A DNA stretch of 64,000 nt from Lacticaseibacillus baoqingensis (GTDB taxonomy: Bacteria; Bacillota; Bacilli; Lactobacillales; Lactobacillaceae), in NCBI RefSeq assembly GCF_003946165.1, contig NZ_RHOI01000011.1, forward strand, positions 18,150-82,149, read 5' to 3'. The translations under genes and the position numbers were made by a program. The notes beneath the pieces were generated by a model. It had not been told where the DNA came from. It ran no database searches and saw only the letters and a program-made list of their open reading frames with translations. How positions within the stretch are numbered: the first letter of the stretch is position 1; every line of letters begins with the position of its first letter. Of the stretch, positions 47,463-56,000 are shown piece after piece.

Positions 47463-49346
47463 TCAATTGAGGAGTTTTGGACTGCTGATCTGTGCCGGTA
47501 AGAAGGCGGCATTGAGCTGAAGCAGTTGCAAGTCTTGGTCGACCAGTTGGATCATGCTGTCTGCGACGCGGTGGTTGGCCACGATATAGGTGCTGGTCGC
47601 ACTGGCAGAAAGGTCTGCGACCAGATCCTGGTTTTGCAACATCTCTGCAGAAACGAATGGCACACTGGCTAAGCGGTGTTTTTTCGTGAGTGTGCGGTAT
47701 TTTTCGTTATCCAAGCGGCCGATCAAACCGCTTTGTTGTGGGTAGTGATGTTGTAGCCACCAAGTGGTGAGGTCATCCGTGTTGGCAAAATTATTCGTTA
47801 AAATGCCCGCGGCGTTATAGAGTTCTAAGCCGATTTGGGACCCTTGACGGTAGTTGACGATCAAAGCCACCAAACCATCACGACGGAAGTATTCTTCCTT
47901 GTGCAAGAAACCATCCGGATCAAATAAGGCGTTGGCTGACAATAAGCCTTCAGTATTGAAGTAGCTGCGTTTGGTCATCTTGTCATTCATGACGTAATCA
48001 ATCTGCGCGATCTGTTCGTTTTTTGCGGTATTGTAATGGATCCGCAGTTGCCAATCATTATCATTCAAGGTGACATTTAAGATGCGGTGATCGTCGCTCC
48101 AAGTCTTGGAAGCAATATTTTGCGGCAATGCCACGGGCTTGGCGGTTGCTTTGCCTAGGGTTTGCAGCTGATAAAGCGGGTTGATGATCTCAACTTGGTC
48201 GTCATGCAACCCGTTTTGAGCAGCCCAAGTATGAATTTCTTGAGCCAGATTGATATCGAAATATGTAGAAAATAATCCGACCTTTTGATCATCTGCTTGG
48301 GCTAAGCGTTGGGCGATTTGGGCCAATTCATCGGCGTGTTTAGGCAAAAACGCATCAAGGTCAAGAATATAGTGATGCGTTTCATCCATCGGCAGGGGCA
48401 AGAGTTGGTGAGCAGTGCCAAACCAAGCAATCAATTGTGTGGCGCTGGTCGACAGTTGAGCGTTCAATTCTTGGATGCGATTTTGGGTCTGAGTCAAGTG
48501 ATGCTTTGCATCGGCAAGTTTCTTTTCTAAATCAGCAACCGCCTTTTTTTGTTTAGATTGCGTGGTTTTGATCTGTTGGGTCACGTCGTCTTTGCGTTCA
48601 TTCAACCGCTTGATCTCAGCGTTTAACTTTGCCAGCTGCTGATCTTCTTGTGCTTTGTTGGCCGTCAGTTGCTGATGCGCATCGGCTAGTTTTGCTTGTT
48701 GGGTCGCGACATCGTGATCTTGTTGCTTGAGATCTTCAAGCTTAGTCCGATATGATTCGGCTAGCGTCAATAACTTGAGTGGATCAGCTTCCGCATGCAG
48801 TTTGGCGACAATGTCTGTTTGGGTTTTTGCCAGCGCATCATGCTTTTTGGTGAGCTCATCTTGTTGTTGTTGTGAGGCCTTTAATTGCTGGCTGAGGTCG
48901 CCGATGATTGCCCCTTGATGATGGACCTTTTTTTGGGCTTCTTCTATATAACTGTCAACTTCAGACAGCTTAGTTTCTAAATCTTGGGTATCCGCTGCAC
49001 GCAATTGAGTCAGCTGTTCGGTTGCTTCAGCGACGGTTTTTTGCGTCTTTTCTAGCAGGGCTTCTTGGTCGGTCAGTTCTCGTTGTTGCTTATCACGTTG
49101 CGCAAAGAGCTGATTTTGAAGTGCTTGACGCGTGGTGTTGTATTGATCTGCGATTCGGGCAATTTGCCCCATCAAGGACTCCAAACTATCATCAGCGGGA
49201 AAACGCACGACCTCAGATGGTTCTGGTTCAGTGCGAACAGCCGTAACCGTTGCCGTTTCTTCAGCGGCGGCTTCTTGTGCTTGCGGCAGATCTGTTGGTG
49301 CCGGCGTCACATTATCAGTCTTATTTCTAGACTTGAAAAATTTCAT
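47463..49346 (-). CDS. Coiled-coil protein with a glycosyltransferase-accessory-like C-terminal domain (627 aa)
   Basis: Start ATG 49346 has a ggagggg site. Residues 1-50 are acidic and Pro/Ala-rich with a basic start (MKFFKSRNKT). Residues about 60-300 form a long coiled coil rich in Gln, Lys and Ala. The last 300 residues are globular. They include YVMNDKMTKRSYFNTEGLLS followed by a DPDGFLHKEEYFRRDGLVAL stretch, which repeats the short beta-strand pattern of the DUF1975/EBD beta-meander found in GtfA, GtfB and TagE-like glycosyltransferases, including the two encoded at 58,778 and 60,346. No catalytic GT4 domain follows. I infer a non-catalytic partner or scaffold for surface glycosylation. 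It is transcribed divergently from the adhesin. Confidence 0.55.
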   Translation of the reverse strand: MKFFKSRNKTDNVTPAPTDLPQAQEAAAEETATVTAVRTEPEPSEVVRFPADDSLESLMGQIARIADQYNTTRQALQNQLFAQRDKQQRELTDQEALLEKTQKTVAEATEQLTQLRAADTQDLETKLSEVDSYIEEAQKKVHHQGAIIGDLSQQLKASQQQQDELTKKHDALAKTQTDIVAKLHAEADPLKLLTLAESYRTKLEDLKQQDHDVATQQAKLADAHQQLTANKAQEDQQLAKLNAEIKRLNERKDDVTQQIKTTQSKQKKAVADLEKKLADAKHHLTQTQNRIQELNAQLSTSATQLIAWFGTAHQLLPLPMDETHHYILDLDAFLPKHADELAQIAQRLAQADDQKVGLFSTYFDINLAQEIHTWAAQNGLHDDQVEIINPLYQLQTLGKATAKPVALPQNIASKTWSDDHRILNVTLNDNDWQLRIHYNTAKNEQIAQIDYVMNDKMTKRSYFNTEGLLSANALFDPDGFLHKEEYFRRDGLVALIVNYRQGSQIGLELYNAAGILTNNFANTDDLTTWWLQHHYPQQSGLIGRLDNEKYRTLTKKHRLASVPFVSAEMLQNQDLVADLSASATSTYIVANHRVADSMIQLVDQDLQLLQLNAAFLPAQISSPKLLN

Positions 49347-50014
49347 TGCATACCCCTCCAGAGCAAGTCATTTTTGTTTAGAATGAGCGATATTTTTTAT
49401 AAAAAAATTTAGCACAATCTATTTAAATCACATGACGTTATGTTCAGATTAGCCTCAACCAACGTGCATATTCAAAGATGATTCTATCATACTCAACGAA
49501 ATCATGAATGCAAATAATAAAAATTTCGAAGCTTAGCATTCTTCCGGTGTCTGCCACTAAAATAACGGTTTTGTGAGCGGCAAACGTGATCGATTATTCG
49601 AGTTCCGTAATCGAATCCAGTAATGACAGGATAATAGATGGTTATCAGAATGAAAAAGTTCGTTGAAAATTCATATAAAAAACAAATATTCTCATGATGT
49701 ACACTCGCGATAAACGTGGTTGCACGGAACTTTTCGGTCAACGCGTCAATCCTTGCTATATCTGAATAGACGGTTTTATGAGTGCATTTGTATTCAAATA
49801 TTGAAAAATGGTCGAGTCCATATTCTGATGGGATAGTTTATATTTTTTGAAAAGCCATTATTCGTAAAATCAACTACAATTTGATTATGCATAGGTTTTG
49901 CTTGATGCAATAGTGGAATCATTTCTCTGCTTTACTCAAACAAAATATGGACTCATATTTTTGAGTTTCGCGACTATGCGCTGATATTGATGATATTTAC
50001 TAGGAGGGACTCTA
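49347..50014. promoter_or_regulatory. AT-rich divergent intergenic region with inverted repeats
   Basis: 668 bases separate the coiled-coil gene and the adhesin. A perfect 11-base inverted repeat, GAGTCCATATT (49,814-49,824) with AATATGGACTC (49,944-49,954), brackets 119 bases. The right arm lies inside a second imperfect hairpin (ctcaaacaaaatatg...catatttttgag). A smaller palindrome, TCGATTA...TAATCGA, lies at about 49,589-49,613. No convincing gene is seen. Promoters for both flanking genes must be here, but none could be placed confidently. Confidence 0.5.
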
Positions 50015-53000
50015 ATGAAAATCAGGGGTGTTCGTTCATACGAACGCATCACTACCGATACGAAGCAACGGTACAAGATGTACAAATCAGGTCGCCAGTG
50101 GGTTTATGCTGGGCTATTGACCACGTTCTTCGTTTCTTTGCCTGTACTTGGCATGGGTGCCCAAACCGTTAGTGCGGATAGCAATCCGGTTACGGTTTCG
50201 ACAACTGCCAATGGCGCGACAAGTGATGCTAATAACACGCAGACAGCCGCAACGTCGACTGATACAACTGCGCAAGCTGATTCACAAACGACGGCACCAG
50301 CCGCCGCACAACCGGCTGCTGCACAACCAGCAGCTGCACCAGCTGTGACAGCAGCGCCAACATTGAGTCAGCCAACTGTGACTGCTAATGGCGCTACCGC
50401 AACATTGACTGGTACGGCTACAGCAGGCGCAACGATCTCAGTTACCGTTGATGGCGTCGCTCAACCGGCGCTCACAGTATCTGGGACTGGTACTTATACG
50501 TTCACAACAAAAGCCGGTGCTAACGTTACTTTAGTAGCAACCAAAGATGGCCAATCTAGCCAAGCGGTCACGGTCACTACACCTGCTCAACAACAAGCTG
50601 TACCAGCGGCACCAGTGGCAGCCGCACCAACCGCAGCTGCAACTAACGCTGCTACTGAAGCGAAAGCGGATGCTGATGCCGCCGATAAGACGCAAGCTGC
50701 CGATGTAGCGACAGCCCCTGCGACACCGGCACAAACACCGGCACCTGCGGAAACCGCAACGCCAAAAGCAGCACCTGCACCAGAAACAGCCACTGCGGAT
50801 ACCGCAACTTCAGCTGATTCTGCCGACACCACCACACGTCTACAATCACCGCCGACTAAGTCTGGTGGTTTGGAAGATCTCATTGGTGGTGCGACAAATG
50901 CACTTTCTGGCTTAACGGGTGGATCGGGTTCCGATCCGTTGAGCGGGATCGTTGATACGGCAAGCAAGGCACTCAGTGGTTTGACTGGTGGATCTGGTTC
51001 AAACCCATTAAGTGCGGTAACGAATTTGCTAACTGGCAACAATAATGCCACCACGGGCACGACGCCAACCACGACAACGGCTACTGCACCTGGGACCACT
51101 GCTGGCACGACCAATCCAACGACGACAGCGGCAACCACAGCTGCTAATACAACGACTGGGACTACCACAGGCGACAATGCTTCTGAAGCAGTGGGGCTGA
51201 CGAGTACCCCAACTCAAGTTTATGACAAAGATTCTGATAGCTTCATCATCACAGGCTCTGCTACCCCAGCATCGCGCGTTACCTTTAAGAAAGGGACCAC
51301 GACTATCGTTGCAGTTACCAGTGCCGCTGATGGTTCATTTACTGCCAAGCTGCCATCTGGCGATGCCGGTGTGCAAGCAGGCGATACCGTTTCTGTTACC
51401 GTTCAAAACGGGACCACAACTTCAACGCCAAAAGCGTTGACCTTGGTCGATGGGACCACAGAAACCAACAAGATCAGTAAGACTGGGTTGTTGGAAGGCC
51501 AACTTTTCGGCGAGTCTGGTTACGCGCTTGATAACACGGCGTTGGCACAATTAGGGGAAACTGAACGTGTTACTGACGTGGTTAAAAAAGCGAACGCCGC
51601 TAACTTGAAGGTGCAAAACTCTGGGCGGATCACTGATGTCACTGGGACTATTTTGAGCCCAACTGATGACAGCTCCACCGATAACAACGATAGCTATGAT
51701 GACACGATCGCATATGGTGGCAAGACATATGTTAGTGGTGCAGATAAGCAATCGACGATCGCAGTTGATTTCTTCAACGATCAAGGGGCGATCTCTTCTG
51801 ACTATAGTCAAAATAAAGACAAGTATGCCTTGAGCAACTTGCAGTACAGCGCAGGCAAGTATAACTACTTGTTTGTTGATCCTAAAGACACCAATCTGCA
51901 TACTCGTTATGCAGATGTCATCGTTGCCACTGAAAATCCTGGACTTTCTGCGAAGGTGATCGGGGCGACAACCAATGGTGCAACGTTTGGTTTTGACACC
52001 GCGATCAATAACTCCGTTTCTATCGGTGATTGGGTCGTTCAAAGTGTCAACCGGGCTGGGGCAATCGTAGAAAACCCTGAAACTGGTGAAACCTTCCAGA
52101 TCACCGATGCGTCATCGATGTCTAACCAAGTCTTTGGCGAAAGTGGTTTGACCATTGATAGCAAGCTCGCCAACACCGCTGTGGTTGAAACCACCTTTAC
52201 TGGTGGTGGGATCGAGAAATTCCTTTCCACGATCACTGGTGGTTTGACCGGGGTCATGGGGGCTGCTGGGGTCGTTGCCTTAGTTCCTGATTTGGTATCG
52301 AAGATCGTCGGGATTATTGGCTCAGACAACCCTTATGTTGCCGGGTTACAATCATCCATCCAAAAAGTCAAAGATGACCAAGCACAATTGGCTGCTTTAG
52401 GTGGTAATTCACTATCTATTACTGCTTTAGCACCAGTTACCAAGCAAAGTGATGGGACCTATAAGGTCACAAATTCTTCGACCTTCTTGGAAAGTGTGAC
52501 CAACTACGTTCAGTATCTTGCCAACACTTGGATCGTTGACTTATACGATATGGTTGCGTCCTTACTAGGGGTTTCCACTACGTCTGTCAACGGTGGTACC
52601 AGTGCTTTAGGCTCTCTGCCAGGCGGTATTGGCTTCTTGTTAGACGGCTTGAGCGATACGCTGAACAAAGATGTTGAAGATGCCTATACGACCGTTACCA
52701 ACTTTATTGCTGATACAGTTGGTACTGGTTTGGGTCAAGTGCTTGACCTTGGTGTTGCTGGCTCGCAAAAGATCATTTTACCTGTATCTTGGACCGATCC
52801 AGACTTTACTGCCCAAAAGAACACTAACGGCGAACAGCAGCTTGATCAAGTCGGTGCAGGGGACTTCACCCGTTTGACGTTGACTGCAACGCCAAGTTTC
52901 TTCAATGTTACTCCAGATGCACCTTTGGAAACGTCACTGGTTTACCAACGGACTGACAAAGACAACTTGTACAAACAATACGAAAGTCTGTCAACTGAAG

Positions 53001-56000
53001 ATAAATTAGGTACAGAAGGGACGGCAGCACGGTTGGCACTGCAAGATCTGAGTGCTACCAAGTACAATGATGCAGATCCATTATCTGCAAGCTCACCGGA
53101 TGAAATCAAGACTGATTCTGATAAAGATGGCATTTCGGACTTCAATGAAATGTATGTCTTCCATACTAACGAACGGGTTGCCGATACCGATGGCGATGGC
53201 CTTACCGATTTGCAAGAAGCTCAGTATGGGACCAAAGCTGGGGAACCAAATGATATCAAGCAGGGCCATGAAACGGCTTTAGCTGCTGATAAAGATACTG
53301 ATAACGATGGTATCTCAGATGCAGATGAAGTGAATGTTTATCATACCAACCCGACCTTGGCTGATACTGATGGCGATGGCTTGACGGATGGTCAAGAAAT
53401 CGGCGTCAAGGATGCCAAAGGAAATGTCATTAAAGCTTCAACTGGGACCAACCCATTGATGAAAGATACTGATGGTGATGGCATTGTCGACGGTAAGGAT
53501 ACTAGCCCATTGGATAACGGCTGGACCGGGACTGATACCGATGCTGATGGCATTCCAGATGATATCGAAGCAAAGCTGGGCACCGATCCTAACAATGTCG
53601 ATACTGATGGTGACGGGCTTGAAGACTATGCAGAATTGCAATACGGAACGAATCCGTTAGCAGCAGATACCGACGCTGATGGTGTCACAGATGGACAAGA
53701 AGTCAAAGATGGTACTGACCCAACTAAGGCCGATACTGATGGTGATAACTTAACTGACGGTGAAGAAAAGGCGCGGGGAACCAATCCGCTGATGATCGAT
53801 ACCGATGGTGATGGTTATACTGATGGTCGTGCCCGTCAAGATGCCTCACAATACGATGTCACCACTGCTTTTGTTGGTATTGGCGGGGTTGAATTATCCA
53901 ATAATCCTTCCGTTACTGGTGACACTGCTAAAGGTTATGTTGTGACTGGACAAGGGACACCAGGTGCTACCGTCACGATCACTGATCCAAATGGTGACAA
54001 AGTTGGCGAAGGTACTGTTGATAACAATGGTAACTACAGCATCAATGTTCCGGGAACTGTCGGTGCAGAAACTGAACTGACCGTGACCCCATCTAAAGAT
54101 GGTAAGAACGGTGATGCCAAGAAGGTCATTACACCAAAAGATCCTGCTCAAGTTAAGCCAACGCTCGGTGAAGCAACCGTTACTGGCGATGCAACGAAAG
54201 GTTATACCGTTACTGGGACTGGCACGCCAGGTGCCACCGTCACCGCCACTGATAAAGATGGCAAGAAGTTTGGCGAAGGTACTGTCGGAACAGACGGCAA
54301 GTATAGTATCGATGTCCCAGGTTCTGTTGGACCTGAAGCAACATTGACGCTGACCCCAACCAAGGCAGGGGTAGCTGGTGATCCAATTACCGTCACAACA
54401 CCTAAGGCTGGCGAGACCTCAAACCCAAGTGGTGAGACCTCAAACCCAAGTGGCGAGACCTCAAACCCAAGTGGCGAAACGTCCAACCCAAGTGGCGAGA
54501 CCTCTAATCCAAGTGGTGAAACGTCTAACCCAAGTGGCGAGACCTCAAACCCAAGTGGCGAGACCTCAAACCCAAGTGGCGAAACGTCCAACCCAAGTGG
54601 CGAAACGTCCAACCCAAGTGGTGAAACCTCTAACCCAAGTGGTGAGACCTCAAACCCAAGTGGTGAGACCTCTAACCCAAGTGGTGAGACCTCAAACCCA
54701 AGTGGTGAGACCTCTAACCCAAGTGGTGAAACTTCTAACCCAAGTGGCGAAACGTCCAACCCAAGTGGTGAGACCTCTAACCCAAGTGGCGAGACCTCAA
54801 ACCCAAGTGGTGAGACCTCTAACCCAAGTGGTGAGACCTCTAACCCAAGTGGCGAAACGTCCAACCCAAGTGGTGAGACTTCCAACCCAAGTGGTGAGAC
54901 CTCTAACCCAAGTGGCGAGACCTCAAACCCAAGTGGCGAGACTTCTAACCCAAGTGGCGAGACTTCTAACCCAAGTGGTGAAACGTCCAACCCAAGTGGT
55001 GAGACCTCTAACCCAAGTGGCGAAACGTCCAACCCAAGTGGTGAGACCTCTAACCCAAGCGGCGAAACGTCCAACCCAAGTGGTGAGACCTCTAACCCAA
55101 GTGGTGAAACCTCTAACCCAAGTGGCGAAACCTCCAACCCAAGTGGTGAGACCTCTAACCCAAGTGGTGAAACCTCTAACCCAAGTGGCGAAACGTCCAA
55201 CCCAAGTGGTGAGACCTCTAACCCAAGTGGCGAGACCTCTAACCCAAGTGGCGAGACCTCTAACCCAAGTGGCGAAACCTCTAACCCAAGTGGCGAAACG
55301 TCCAACCCAAGTGGTGAAACGTCCAACCCAAGTGGCGAGACCTCTAACCCTGCCGATAACAAGCCTTCCTTAGGCGCAACGACGATTACTGGTAATCCAA
55401 CTGAGGGTTATACGGCAACTGGTACCGGGACCCCAGGTTCTGATATCTCAGTTACCGACCCTAAGGGCAATGTTGTTGCCACTGGTAAAGTTGGCGATGA
55501 CGGCAAGTTTAGTGTCAAGATTCCTGGTTCCGTTGGGGCCAACACGACCTTGACTTTGACCCCATCCAAGAACGGGGTGGTTGGTGAAGCAATCAAAGTC
55601 ATCACACCAAAAGACAATACGTCGACGGATAAGGATAAGCTGCCTGCAGCGACGAACTTGGATGTCACCAAGAAAGATGATGGCTCCTTTGCCATTACTG
55701 GTGAAGGGACACCAGGTGCCACTGTGACGATCAGTAATCCAAGTGGTGAAAAGATCGGTGAAGGTACTGTCGGTTCTGATGGTAAGTTCACGGTTACCAT
55801 TCCTGCAGATGCGGCTAAGGCCGGTGACAGCGTTTCTGTTGTCTTGACCAAAGACGGCAAGACGAGTGATCCAGCTAAGCTGACTATGCCGGCTGATGAA
55901 CCAACGAATATTGGCGTCAACTTTGGCGACAACAATCAGGCTCACATTACCGGTAACGGCGTTCCAGGTTCTACCATTTACGTGGTTACGCCAGATGGTG

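Noticed and set aside
49502..49741. A 79-codon minus-strand frame between the coiled-coil gene and the adhesin
   Set aside because: No ribosome binding site, unusual composition, and location in an AT-rich region rich in inverted repeats.
54410..55354. Possible CRISPR array
   Set aside because: The units are contiguous 21-base coding repeats with no spacers, in frame with the adhesin.
54202..55362. A 386-codon reading frame on the minus strand across the adhesin repeats (and a 331-codon frame on the plus strand in another register)
   Set aside because: Both are produced by the 21-base periodic repeat, which keeps all frames open. They have no ribosome binding site and only repeat-derived composition.
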